Assembly: GCA_902495545.1 (NCBI GenBank)
Contig: CABUXM010000009.1
Coordinates: forward strand, 1-39,852
Length of the DNA stretch: 39,852 nt
From: an uncultured Collinsella sp.
GTDB taxonomy: Bacteria; Actinomycetota; Coriobacteriia; Coriobacteriales; Coriobacteriaceae
Direction: 5' to 3'
A program made the position numbers and the translations under genes. Under the pieces are notes generated by a model. It searched no databases, was not told the DNA's origin, and saw only the letters and a program-made list of their open reading frames with translations. Shown one piece after another: positions 22,995 through 32,179 of this stretch; the stretch's first letter is position 1, and each line of letters opens with the position of its first letter.

Positions 22995-24608
22995 TTACGC
23001 CTTGACGGTCGCAACGCCCCTGAAGGACATGCTCGTCGTGCCGATGCCCTTGAAGCCATCGAGGGCCTCGCCGTTGGGTGCAGTGGACGGATCGTCCCAG
23101 GAAGCGGAGACGGTCTTGACGTGGACAACGGGGTACAGAACGGCGTTGTCGGCAATGATGTCGAAGCACTCGTTCCACTTCTTCTGCTGCTCGTCGCCCT
23201 CGGCGGCAAGAGCCTCGTCCATGAGGCCGTGGAGCTTCTGCCACTCAGCGGACTCCTTCCACGGGCAACGGGTCTGCATCCAGACGTTGTCGCCGTACCA
23301 CCAGTTGAGCAGCAGGTCGGGGTCGGCGCCGAAGCAGGAAGGATCGCCAGGGGCAAGGAGGATATCGTAGGCCTCGCCGCCGTCGATGGCAGCGTAAGTG
23401 GCCGGCGAGGTATCGGTCTGGATGGTCACATCGAAGCCGAGAGCGTCGAGGTCGTTCTTGACCTGGGCGGCCATGCCCTTAATCTGCTCGTTGTCGGTGG
23501 TGCGCAGGGTGATGGCACCCGGGGTGATGCCAGACTCCTCGATGAGCTTCTTAGCCTTCTTGGCGTCGGTCTTGTACACCGTGGAAGCCTCATGATAGTT
23601 GGTGAAGCTCTTGGGCAGGTAGCAGCTGGCAGCGGTGGCAAGGCCGGCGAAGGTGTTGCTGACCATCTTCTCGGTGTCGAGCGCATACATGACAGCCTGA
23701 CGGACCTTGACGTTGTTCCAAGGCTCCTTGGCGACGTTGAACATGATGAAGCGGGTGCCGAAACCCTGAACGTTATCGATCTTGCAGCCGGCGCTCTCGA
23801 GCTGGTCGACGGCGTCAGCGGTAACGAGCTCCATAACGAGCGTGGAGCCCTCCTGCTGAGCGGTAACGCGAGCGGTGGGGTCGGTCAGGATGCTGTACTG
23901 GATCTTCTTATCCTCGGCAGCATACTCACCGTTGTACTCGGGGTTGGGAACCAAGGTGATCTCGGTATCGGAGATAGAGTCGTACATCCAGGGGCCGGAA
24001 CCGATCGGCTGCTTGGCGCGATCCTCCTCGGTCTGGGTGGCCGGGGTAACGCGGACGATGGCCAGACGATCCTTGAGCAGGGAGAAGTTGGGGACCTTAG
24101 TCTTGACCGTCACGGTGCTGGCGTCCTTGGCCTCGATGGACTCGAAGGGCTGGAAGAACGGAGCATAGGTAGCGGAAGCGGCGCAAGCGGTGTAGGAGGC
24201 AACGACATCGTCAGCGGTGACCTCGGTGCCATCGGAGAACTTGGCGCCCTTGCGGATGGTGACCTCGAAAGTGGTGTCGTCCACAGACTTGGGATCGTCG
24301 GTGGCGAGCTCGTTGAAGGTGCTGTAGTCGTGGTAATCGATGCCGTAGAGGCCCTCGACGACGTGCCAGTTAGCACCCAGGCCCACAGCGGAGCCAGTGC
24401 TGGCGGGATCGAAGCTGGACGGAGCGTAAGCGGAACCAGCGGTGATCACGCCGCCGCCACGGTTGGCGGAATCGGTGGAGCCGGAAGCGGAACCCTCGTC
24501 GCTAGAGCTGCCACCGCAGCCGGTGAGACCAAGCCCTGCGACAGCAGCGACGCTGCCGGTGAGGCCGAGGAACGAACGCCTGGACATACCCTTGTTGATG
24601 ATGGCCAT
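22995..24608 (-). CDS. ABC transporter solute-binding lipoprotein (SBP family 5, SatA-like)
   Basis: Substrate receptor of the second importer, 537 residues. AGGAG lies 6 bases before the chosen ATG. The signal peptide has a clear twin-arginine motif, SRRSFLGL (9-16), and a lipobox LTGC with Cys31, followed by a Gly/Ser/Asp linker. The body follows the peptide/nickel-binding family (for example VRQAVMYALDTEKM and the C-terminal WNECFDIIADNAVLYPVVH). It heads the nine-gene operon with nanA-nanK-nanE at its end, so sialic acid or a sialylated ligand is the inferred substrate; a peptide remains possible. Confidence 0.9.
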   Translation of the reverse strand: MAIINKGMSRRSFLGLTGSVAAVAGLGLTGCGGSSSDEGSASGSTDSANRGGGVITAGSAYAPSSFDPASTGSAVGLGANWHVVEGLYGIDYHDYSTFNELATDDPKSVDDTTFEVTIRKGAKFSDGTEVTADDVVASYTACAASATYAPFFQPFESIEAKDASTVTVKTKVPNFSLLKDRLAIVRVTPATQTEEDRAKQPIGSGPWMYDSISDTEITLVPNPEYNGEYAAEDKKIQYSILTDPTARVTAQQEGSTLVMELVTADAVDQLESAGCKIDNVQGFGTRFIMFNVAKEPWNNVKVRQAVMYALDTEKMVSNTFAGLATAASCYLPKSFTNYHEASTVYKTDAKKAKKLIEESGITPGAITLRTTDNEQIKGMAAQVKNDLDALGFDVTIQTDTSPATYAAIDGGEAYDILLAPGDPSCFGADPDLLLNWWYGDNVWMQTRCPWKESAEWQKLHGLMDEALAAEGDEQQKKWNECFDIIADNAVLYPVVHVKTVSASWDDPSTAPNGEALDGFKGIGTTSMSFRGVATVKA

Positions 24609-24726
24609 GTCTTCTCCTATCAATAGAGAATCTTACTCGGGAGCACCTAGACGTGCCCCCGCGCAACTTGCGGACGATATATACCTTACCTACCGACGAA
24701 CCCAACTGAGGTGCCGCGCTCGGCGA

Positions 24727-24809
24727 CCGATACATACATACGCTTGAACGGTATTTACTACCGTTCACCGAATTCATTGACAAATGATTCGCCAGACAGT
24801 ATGTATCGG
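24727..24809 (-). promoter_or_regulatory. Candidate promoter and operator of the nan/transport operon
   Basis: On the minus strand TTGTCA (24778-24783) and TAGTAA (24755-24760) are 17 bases apart. The perfect inverted repeat GAACGGTA-TTTAC-TACCGTTC (24746-24766) covers the -10 box. A second inverted pair, CCGATACATAC (24727-24737) and GTATGTATCGG (24799-24809), flanks the promoter on both sides, 72 bases apart. The arrangement fits a repressor with one core site and two flanking sites. Upstream, 24810-24972 has no gene; it holds AAACGTTTTA (24871-24880) and no clear uvrC terminator. Confidence 0.6.
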
Positions 24810-24972
24810 CGAGGTGAGATATCAGTCTTCGTCAACCCGCAGGATAGCAGGGTTTTCGCTTGGGTTAGTCAAACGTTTTAGCGTTAATAAAACCCGAAAC
24901 CAGCAGGCAATCATGGCGAAATAAATGGTTGAAAATCGCGCAATCATGTATATCAGTTGTTTAGGCTCGTGT

Positions 24973-26919
24973 TTAGCTATCGGAATGGCCAGCCGCCGCC
25001 TCGGCGCGCTCGGCATTCCATGCAACGAGCGCCTCGTGGACCGCCTTGGCAACATCGGCAGGTATGCCGCGAACTTCCGCGATCTCTTGCTCGCTCGCCG
25101 CGCGCAAACGCTTCATCGAGCCAAAATGGCGCATAAGGGCACGTTTTCTGGTGGGTCCCACGCCCGGAACGTCATCGAGTACCGAAACCGTCATGGCTTT
25201 ATCGCGCAACTCACGGTGGAACGTGATGGCAAATCGGTGGGACTCATCGCGTACCTGTTTAATTAGATAGAGCGAAGCAGACCCGGTCGGCAGCACGACA
25301 GGAGTCTCGTCCCAAGGCACAAAAACTTCCTCGTCGGCCTTCGCCAAGCCACAAACTGGTATATCGAGCCCAAGAGCCTCAAGTTGATTGATCGCAGCGG
25401 TCAATTGCGGCTTACCGCCATCGACAACGAGCAAATCGGGGCGCGAGCCAAAGCGCTCGTCGGCCATGCGCTCGGGAGCATAGCGTCGTCCCAAAACCTC
25501 GGACATCGACACGAAGTCGTTTGCCTCGTCCAATTCGGCCTGAATTTTAAAACGACGGTACTGGCTCTTGTCGGCGCGCCCGTTGGTAAACACCACCATC
25601 GAGGCGACCGTAAAGGTGCCATGCAGTGTAGAGATATCGAAGCACTCGATACGCAACGGCGGCGATGGCAGCGCCAACGCACTTTCGAGCTCCAGGAGCG
25701 CTTGATTGGTGCGGTCGTCAGCGTACCCCGTTCGCATCATGTAGCGCATGAGGGCATGGCGCGCATTTTTGGATGCCATATCGAGCAGACGGTACTTTTC
25801 GCCACGCTGCGGCCTATGGAGATGGCAGGAACGCTCACGCTTGCCCGCAAGCCACTCCCCCAGCGCCTCCGCATCCTCAAGCTCGACGGAAAGGTTGACC
25901 TCAGCTGGAATATCAGCCGTCTCGTCGTAATAGCGCTTAAGAAAGCCCGACTGGAGCTCGTCCTCGTCAACATCAAGACCCTTGTCGAGAATGAACTCGC
26001 AGGTGCGAACTGTTCGGCCCTCGCGAACGACGAAGACGCAAGCGGCGGAGATGGTCTCCTCGCGATAGAACCCGATGACATCGATATCGACACTGGAGGG
26101 AAAAACGACTTGCTGACGATCGTCCAGACCCCTGATGACCTCCAAACGACGTTTGACGCGTGCCGCGCGCTCAAAGTCGAGCGCCTCGGCGGCATCCGTC
26201 ATCTCGGAGGTCAGCTCATCGACGACATCCTTGCGATGGCCCGACAAAAAACGCTCGACACGCTTGACGTTCTTGGCATAGTCTGCCGGGGAAATCGCGC
26301 CGACACACGCACCCGGGCCGCGCCCGACATGGTAGTCAAAGCAGGGACGCCCGTTTTGTGCGCAAATCATATTGACGATGTCTTCCTCGCCCTTGTGGGA
26401 CTCGATGGTACGGCGATAACGACGCCACTCCGCACAGGATGCAGAGCAGATGGGGATAACCTTGCGCAGCGTATCTATCGTCTCACGTGCCGCACGGCTA
26501 TCGGTATAGGGTCCAAAATAGCGCGTTCCCGGCTTATGACGCTCACGCGTGTATTTGATCGCGGGATACAGGTCGCCCTTTGTAATGGCGATAAAGGGGT
26601 AGCTCTTGTCATCCTTGAGGTCGACGTTAAAGTACGGATGGTACTGGCCGATCAGGTTGCGCTCGAGTACAAGCGCCTCATGCTCGGTTTCGACAACGAT
26701 GTAGTCAAAGCTCGCCACCAGCTGCATCATCAGCGGGATCTTTTGACGCTCATCCTGCAGTGTCACGTATTGACGCATGCGGGCGCGCAGGTTTTTCGCC
26801 TTGCCCACGTAGATGACATCGCCCTTGGCATCCTTCCAAAGGTAGCATCCGGGCTGTATGGGAACGCGCGAAACCTGCTCGGCAAGCGTTGGTATGTTGT
26901 CGTGACCGGCCACGCGCAC
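24973..26919 (-). CDS. uvrC: Excinuclease ABC subunit C
   Basis: Makes the two incisions around a lesion in nucleotide excision repair, with UvrA and UvrB also in this window. In 648 residues it has the GIY-YIG nuclease (GCYLWKDAKGDVIYVGKAKN, about 24-43), a UVR motif (DAAEALDFERAARVKRRLE), the RNase H-like domain (IECFDISTLHG; LLVVDGGKPQL) and C-terminal helix-hairpin-helix motifs (DDVPGVGPTRKRAL). The start is a GTG one base after the murJ stop, or another GTG two codons later, with AGGTG as a weak ribosome site; coupling to murJ is likely. Confidence 0.97.
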   Translation of the reverse strand: MRVAGHDNIPTLAEQVSRVPIQPGCYLWKDAKGDVIYVGKAKNLRARMRQYVTLQDERQKIPLMMQLVASFDYIVVETEHEALVLERNLIGQYHPYFNVDLKDDKSYPFIAITKGDLYPAIKYTRERHKPGTRYFGPYTDSRAARETIDTLRKVIPICSASCAEWRRYRRTIESHKGEEDIVNMICAQNGRPCFDYHVGRGPGACVGAISPADYAKNVKRVERFLSGHRKDVVDELTSEMTDAAEALDFERAARVKRRLEVIRGLDDRQQVVFPSSVDIDVIGFYREETISAACVFVVREGRTVRTCEFILDKGLDVDEDELQSGFLKRYYDETADIPAEVNLSVELEDAEALGEWLAGKRERSCHLHRPQRGEKYRLLDMASKNARHALMRYMMRTGYADDRTNQALLELESALALPSPPLRIECFDISTLHGTFTVASMVVFTNGRADKSQYRRFKIQAELDEANDFVSMSEVLGRRYAPERMADERFGSRPDLLVVDGGKPQLTAAINQLEALGLDIPVCGLAKADEEVFVPWDETPVVLPTGSASLYLIKQVRDESHRFAITFHRELRDKAMTVSVLDDVPGVGPTRKRALMRHFGSMKRLRAASEQEIAEVRGIPADVAKAVHEALVAWNAERAEAAAGHSDS

Positions 26920-28602
26920 CTACTTGCGACGAAGCAGCGCCGAGACCTCGGGCATCTTAAGGACGACGGCAAGGCCAAAGGTAACAACAAGCGAGGCGAC
27001 ACCCGCAACGCAAACGTAGCCAAGAGTAATCAGAATCGAGCCGCCAAGTGCCCCGACAAAGTGTTCAAGCGCCCACATGACGCCGGCGCCTGCGGCAGCA
27101 CCTAGGCCACCGAGCAAAAGGCCAAAGAAACCGCCATGTAGGATAGATTTGACCTGAAGGCCACGCAGGCGACGACGCAGCCACCACAGCGAACAGCCGA
27201 CCAAGATCACGTAGTCGACGACATACGAAAGCGCGATTGCCGGCATACCGAAGCCCAGCACAACGCCAAACAGCAGAACCGAGCCGGCCTGGCCGATGGC
27301 GGAATACAGGCAATAGCGGCTATAGGGCTTCATGTCGAGCAAGGCAGAAAAGCTCTTCTGCATCAACACGACCACGCCGTAGAGCGGCAGCGAGAACGCC
27401 AGGTAGACAAGGAACTCGGACACCAGCGCCACGCCGGACTCATCAAACTTGCCGGCACAGTAAATCATGTTGAGCGGACGCGCGAAGACAATCAGGTACA
27501 GCGCGAACGGAATCAGGAAGAACAGCATCTGGGCGACGCCACGCGAAATGCCCGTGCGAACGCTGTCGTAATCCTTCTCCTGTGCGTCATGAGAGAGCTC
27601 GGTATAGAGCGCCGTCGAAAGCGAGGCGGCAATCAGCGCGTAGGGTAGCGTGTACCACAGGCGCGCATAGGCGATGACGGAAGGACCCGTCTCGGGCTGG
27701 ACCACCAGCGCGGCAGCGTTGGTGATAGAAGTCGAGACAAACATGCACACCGTGGCGAGCAGCGTCGGGATACCGAGCGCAATCGTCTGGCGCAGCGCGG
27801 GGTCCTTAAAGTCGATATGGATATGGGGATGCACGCCGTGCTTGCCAAGCGCGGGGATCTGACATGCCATCTGAACAAAGACACCGAGGGTCGTACCGGC
27901 CGCAATCAAGATGATGCCGGCACGTTCACCAAACTGTGCGGACACGGGCGCAAAACCCATAAAGCTCGCAATGACGATCACATTGTTGAGGACCGGGGCA
28001 AACGTCGACCAGAAGTAGTCGCGGTGTGCGTTGAGAACGCCCGAGAACACCGAACCCAAACCATAAAACAGAATCTGGATGGCAAAGAAACGGAACATGA
28101 ACGCAGCGGTATCCATGCTGCCGCCGTCACCCGAAAGGAACGATTGCGTCCAGATAAAGCCCGGGGCGAACACGGTCCCCAGCAACGAAATGCCACCCAG
28201 CACCAAAAGCAGAATGCCGAGCAGGTTGCCCACGTACTCGTTCGAGGCCTCGCGACCCTGCTCACGCCTCACGCCCATGTACACGGGCAAAAACGCCGTC
28301 ACGAGCATGCCGCCCATCACGAGTTCGTAGAGCATATTGGGCAGGTTGTTGGCGACCTGATAGGAGGACGAGAGTAGCGACATGCCGATAGCGGCCGCCA
28401 TTGCCCACGTGCGGATAAAACCGGTGACGCGAGACACGATGGTCAGGATGGTCATAAGCCCGGCGGAACGACCAACCGTGGAGTAGTCCGACGAGCCCAT
28501 GTCGTCAGTGTCATCTCGCGACGAAGAAGCTTCGGATGAGGGTGTCTGAGGCGCAGATTCTTTTGCAAAATGAGTTCCGCGCTTCAATTCTTCCTGCGGC
28601 AT
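26920..28602 (-). CDS. murJ: Lipid II flippase MurJ/MviN
   Basis: Polytopic membrane protein that moves lipid-linked peptidoglycan precursor across the membrane. In 560 residues, a polar Ser/Asp-rich N-terminus (about 45 residues) is followed by the MviN pattern: STVGRSAGLMTILTIVSRVTGF, SYQVANNLPNMLYELVMGG and later helices. About fourteen helices are expected. It lacks the long cytoplasmic pseudokinase region of some actinobacterial MviN proteins. The start has GAGAGG 9 bases upstream and lies 3 bases after ybaK; uvrC follows at once. Confidence 0.94.
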   Translation of the reverse strand: MPQEELKRGTHFAKESAPQTPSSEASSSRDDTDDMGSSDYSTVGRSAGLMTILTIVSRVTGFIRTWAMAAAIGMSLLSSSYQVANNLPNMLYELVMGGMLVTAFLPVYMGVRREQGREASNEYVGNLLGILLLVLGGISLLGTVFAPGFIWTQSFLSGDGGSMDTAAFMFRFFAIQILFYGLGSVFSGVLNAHRDYFWSTFAPVLNNVIVIASFMGFAPVSAQFGERAGIILIAAGTTLGVFVQMACQIPALGKHGVHPHIHIDFKDPALRQTIALGIPTLLATVCMFVSTSITNAAALVVQPETGPSVIAYARLWYTLPYALIAASLSTALYTELSHDAQEKDYDSVRTGISRGVAQMLFFLIPFALYLIVFARPLNMIYCAGKFDESGVALVSEFLVYLAFSLPLYGVVVLMQKSFSALLDMKPYSRYCLYSAIGQAGSVLLFGVVLGFGMPAIALSYVVDYVILVGCSLWWLRRRLRGLQVKSILHGGFFGLLLGGLGAAAGAGVMWALEHFVGALGGSILITLGYVCVAGVASLVVTFGLAVVLKMPEVSALLRRK

Positions 28603-28605
28603 CGC

Positions 28606-29106
28606 TCAGTCCTCTCTCGTAATCGCGGCAACCGTCGCCCCGCAAAATGCAATTAAATCATCGGGTGCAAGCTCGAGCTGATAACCACGCTTGCCTCCCG
28701 AAATAAAAATGGTATCCCAAAGGACGCATGTCTCATCAATGAGCGTCCGGTAGCGTTTTTTCATACCGACCGGGCTGCAGCCGCCGCGAACGTAGCCAGT
28801 CGCCGCAAGCAAATCCTTCACATGCATCATGGCCAAGGACTTCTCCCCCGCGGCACGCGCGGCGGACTTTAGATCGAGCTCGTCGGCAACAGGGATGCAG
28901 CACACGACATAGTCGTTGGACGGTGTCACGCAGACCAAAGTCTTAAATCCTTGACCGGGCTCCTCGCCAAGCTGCTCCGAAATCGCGACCCCCAGGCCCA
29001 CCGACTCATCACCATCGTCTTCGTACGTATGTAGAACATAGGAAATGCCGGCGCTTTCCAGCTCGCGCATCGCATTGGTTTTTGGCGTCTTTACAGCCTT
29101 TGCCAT
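28606..29106 (-). CDS. ybaK: Cys-tRNA(Pro)/Cys-tRNA(Cys) deacylase YbaK
   Basis: Trans-editing enzyme that hydrolyses mischarged Cys-tRNA(Pro). In 166 residues it has the YbaK/ProX editing fold: TNAMRELESAGISYVLHTYE at the N-terminus, KTLVCVTPSNDYVVCCIPV, the GYVRGGCSPVGMKKRYRTLID segment and the C-terminal GKRGYQLELAPDDLIAF. The start MAKAVK has GAAAGG 7 bases upstream; the upstream in-frame extension of 32 residues is atypical. It is followed closely by murJ and uvrC, probably as one transcript. Confidence 0.94.
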   Translation of the reverse strand: MAKAVKTPKTNAMRELESAGISYVLHTYEDDGDESVGLGVAISEQLGEEPGQGFKTLVCVTPSNDYVVCCIPVADELDLKSAARAAGEKSLAMMHVKDLLAATGYVRGGCSPVGMKKRYRTLIDETCVLWDTIFISGGKRGYQLELAPDDLIAFCGATVAAITRED

Positions 29107-29187
29107 GACATATCCTTTCCCTCGCATTCGGACGCAAGGATTAAGTATATGTCCAATTCGGCTGCATACGTCACTTCGGCACAGCAA

Positions 29188-29218
29188 GCGCCATCGAATC
29201 ACAAGGAGTCGATGGCGC
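29188..29218. terminator. Hairpin between uvrA and ybaK
   Basis: GCGCCATCGA and TCGATGGCGC form a perfect 10-bp stem with an 11-base loop, about 20 bases after the uvrA stop. On the minus strand it is followed by TTGCTGTG, a poor U-run, so termination would be partial at best. Confidence 0.55.
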
Positions 29219-29238
29219 CCATAAACTGAATCGCCTAT

Positions 29239-32118
29239 TTATTGAGCATCAAGTTGAGCCTGACGCTCCCGGTCACGTCTGAGCAACGGCGCCAAAAACT
29301 TGCCCGTATAACTCTGCGGACAGTCCGCAACCTGCTCCGGTGTGCCCGAAACCACGACGGTTCCGCCGCCGTTACCGCCCTCGGGACCCATATCGATCAG
29401 GCGGTCGGCAACCTTGATGACATCAAGGTTGTGTTCAATCACCAGCACCGTGTTGCCCGCATCGACCAAGCGCTGCAGCACATCGAGCAGCTGGCGGACG
29501 TCCTCAAAATGAAGGCCGGTCGTCGGCTCGTCCAAAATATAGAACGTCTTGCCCGTCTGGCGTCGATGAAGCTCCTTGGCGAGTTTCACACGCTGCGCCT
29601 CGCCGCCCGAAAGCGTCGTGGCGGGCTGGCCCAGGCTCACGTAGCCCAAGCCTACATCGTACAGCGTCTGAAGCTTGCGCTTAATCTGCGGGATATTCCC
29701 AAAGAAGGCCAGCGCCTCGGTGACGCTCATGTCGAGCACGTCCGAGATGGTCTTGCCACGGTAGGTGACCTCGAGTGTCTCGCGGTTGTAGCGTTTACCG
29801 CCGCAAACTTCGCAGGGAACGTAGATATCGGGAAGGAAGTGCATCTCGATCTTGATCTGTCCGTCGCCCTTGCACGCCTCACAGCGCCCGCCACTCACAT
29901 TAAAGGAGAAACGACCCGGCGAGTAGCCGCGCGCCTTCGACTCCGGCGTACTCGCAAACAGCGCGCGAAGATCATCCCACAGGCCGATATAGGTAGCAGG
30001 GTTGGAACGCGGCGTGCGGCCAATCGGCGACTGGTCGATATCGATAACCTTATCGATGCACTCGATACCCTCGAGCTTTTTGTACGGGCCCACAGGACGC
30101 GTCGAACGGTGAATGGCATTCGTAAGCGCAGGCGCAATGGTGTCGGTAACCAGGGAGCTCTTGCCCGATCCCGACACGCCGGTAACAACCGTAAGCGTAC
30201 CAAACTCGATCTTGGCGGTAACGTTTTTGAGGTTGTTGGCGCGGGCGCCCGTGATCTTAAGGCAGCCGCGACCGGGCTTGCGGCGTTCATCGGGAACCCG
30301 AATCATTCGCTTGCCGGTCAGGTAGGCACCCGTCATCGAATCGGGACACGCCATGATATCGGCAGGCGTTCCCGCGGCGACCACGTGTCCGCCGTTCACG
30401 CCCGCACCGGGGCCCATGTCGATCACATAGTCGGCAGCACGAATCGTATCCTCATCATGCTCGACGACGATGACGGTATTGCCGATATCGCGTAGGCGCT
30501 CAAGCGTCTTGATCAGGCGCTCGTTATCGCGCTGATGGAGGCCGATCGACGGCTCGTCCAAAATATACAGCACACCCATGAGGCCGGCGCCGATCTGCGT
30601 TGCCAGGCGAATGCGCTGGGCCTCGCCTCCGGAAAGCGTCGCCGAGGCACGGTCGAGGGTCAGATAGTCGAGTCCGACATCGACCAGAAAGCGCAGGCGC
30701 TCCAGGATTTCCTTAACGATGCGCCCGCCGATAAATTGTTGGCGCTCGGTAAGCTCCAAGCCCTCAAAAAACTCGAGCGACTCGCGGCACGATAGGCAGC
30801 AGACCTCGTAAATGGACTTACCGCCTACGGTAACGGCGAGCATCTCGGGGCGCAGACGAGCACCATGGCAACTCGAGCACGGCTCCTCGCGGATGTACTT
30901 CTCCAAGCGCGCCTTGGTGTTCTCATTCGTCGTCTCGGTATAGCGCTCGTACAGGATATTGCGCACGCCCGAGAACTTGGTGTCCCACTGGCTGCGGCGC
31001 CCATCGAGCTTTTGATAGTCGACCGAAATCTTCTGGTCGCCCATGCCGTCTAAAAACGCGCGACGCACCCGCGGAGGCAGATCCTCCCACGGCGTATCGA
31101 CGCTCACCTTGAAGTGCTTACAAACCGCAGCGAAAATCTGCGGATAGTAGTTAGAGTTGCCAAACAGGCTGCCAAAGACCCCGTCGGCGATCGACTTCGA
31201 GGGGTCTTCGATTAGGGCCTCGGCATCGACCGTCTTCTTAAAACCCAGGCCATCGCACTCGGGGCACGCGCCATAGGGCGCGTTGAACGAGAAATCGCGC
31301 GGCTGCAGGTCATCGATGGAGTGTCCATGCTCCGGGCACGCTAACGCCAGCGAATACTCCAGCAACTCGCCCTCGGTCCCCTCGGGAGCATCACGATCGG
31401 GCAGCATGTACACGTTTACATTGCCATGAGCCAGCGCAGTCGCCTGTTCAACGGACTCGGCAATACGGCCCAGCGAGTTCTCGCGAATCACGATGCGGTC
31501 GACCACGACCTCGATATCGTGCTTGAATTTCTTATCCAAATCGATAGAGTCATCAAGCGAGCGAACCTCGCCGTCGACACGCACGCGGCTAAAGCCCTCG
31601 GCGCGAAGGTCCTCAAACAGCTTGGTGTACTCGCCTTTTCGCCCGCGCACCACCGGTGCCAGCACAAACGCGTGGCGGCCCTCCCCCGCCGCCAAGACCT
31701 TGTCGGCAACCTGGTCGGTCGTCTGGCGCTCAATGACACGGCCGCATTCGGGACAGTGCGGGGTGCCCACACGGGCGAACAGCAGGCGCAGATAGTCATA
31801 AATCTCGGTTACGGTGCCAACCGTCGAGCGAGGGTTTTTAGACGTCGTCTTTTGGTCGATCGACACCGCCGGCGAAAGGCCGTCAATTGAATCCAAGTCG
31901 GGTTTGTCCATCTGTCCCAAGAACTGGCGCGCATAGCTCGAAAGACTCTCGACGTATCGACGCTGGCCCTCGGCATAGATAGTGTCAAATGCCAGCGAAC
32001 TCTTGCCCGAGCCAGAAAGACCGGTAATGACCACGAGTTGGTCACGCGGAATGGAAACATCGATATCACGGAGGTTGTGCTCACGAGCGCCGCGAATAAC
32101 GATAGAAGAATCAGACAT
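29239..32118 (-). CDS. uvrA: Excinuclease ABC subunit A
   Basis: Damage-recognising ATPase of nucleotide excision repair, 959 residues, normal for the family. It has two ABC modules: Walker A GLSGSGKS (33-40) and GVSGSGKS in the second half, with signatures LSGGEAQRIRLA and LSGGEAQRVKLA. Zinc motifs CPECG, CPECDGLGF and CEACKGDGQ...CEVCGG are present. The start MSDSSI has AAGGAG 5 bases upstream; a longer frame adds 22 unrelated residues. A LexA-like box lies at 32180-32193 upstream. Confidence 0.98.
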   Translation of the reverse strand: MSDSSIVIRGAREHNLRDIDVSIPRDQLVVITGLSGSGKSSLAFDTIYAEGQRRYVESLSSYARQFLGQMDKPDLDSIDGLSPAVSIDQKTTSKNPRSTVGTVTEIYDYLRLLFARVGTPHCPECGRVIERQTTDQVADKVLAAGEGRHAFVLAPVVRGRKGEYTKLFEDLRAEGFSRVRVDGEVRSLDDSIDLDKKFKHDIEVVVDRIVIRENSLGRIAESVEQATALAHGNVNVYMLPDRDAPEGTEGELLEYSLALACPEHGHSIDDLQPRDFSFNAPYGACPECDGLGFKKTVDAEALIEDPSKSIADGVFGSLFGNSNYYPQIFAAVCKHFKVSVDTPWEDLPPRVRRAFLDGMGDQKISVDYQKLDGRRSQWDTKFSGVRNILYERYTETTNENTKARLEKYIREEPCSSCHGARLRPEMLAVTVGGKSIYEVCCLSCRESLEFFEGLELTERQQFIGGRIVKEILERLRFLVDVGLDYLTLDRASATLSGGEAQRIRLATQIGAGLMGVLYILDEPSIGLHQRDNERLIKTLERLRDIGNTVIVVEHDEDTIRAADYVIDMGPGAGVNGGHVVAAGTPADIMACPDSMTGAYLTGKRMIRVPDERRKPGRGCLKITGARANNLKNVTAKIEFGTLTVVTGVSGSGKSSLVTDTIAPALTNAIHRSTRPVGPYKKLEGIECIDKVIDIDQSPIGRTPRSNPATYIGLWDDLRALFASTPESKARGYSPGRFSFNVSGGRCEACKGDGQIKIEMHFLPDIYVPCEVCGGKRYNRETLEVTYRGKTISDVLDMSVTEALAFFGNIPQIKRKLQTLYDVGLGYVSLGQPATTLSGGEAQRVKLAKELHRRQTGKTFYILDEPTTGLHFEDVRQLLDVLQRLVDAGNTVLVIEHNLDVIKVADRLIDMGPEGGNGGGTVVVSGTPEQVADCPQSYTGKFLAPLLRRDRERQAQLDAQ

Positions 32119-32179
32119 GGAAGCTCCTTGCCTCCTATTGCATCGAATCATACTGCCGATGAGTTTAGCGCACTCGACG

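Noticed and set aside
14177..24608. Recent horizontal transfer of the nan operon shown by base composition
   Set aside because: By eye its codon use and GC content do not differ from the neighbours, and there are no mobile genes or flanking direct repeats. Only gene order suggests insertion.
24810..24972. Additional promoter with TTGACT and TATCCT near 24845-24870
   Set aside because: The spacing is about 20 bases, too long, and the better TTGTCA/TAGTAA pair lies downstream with an operator on it.
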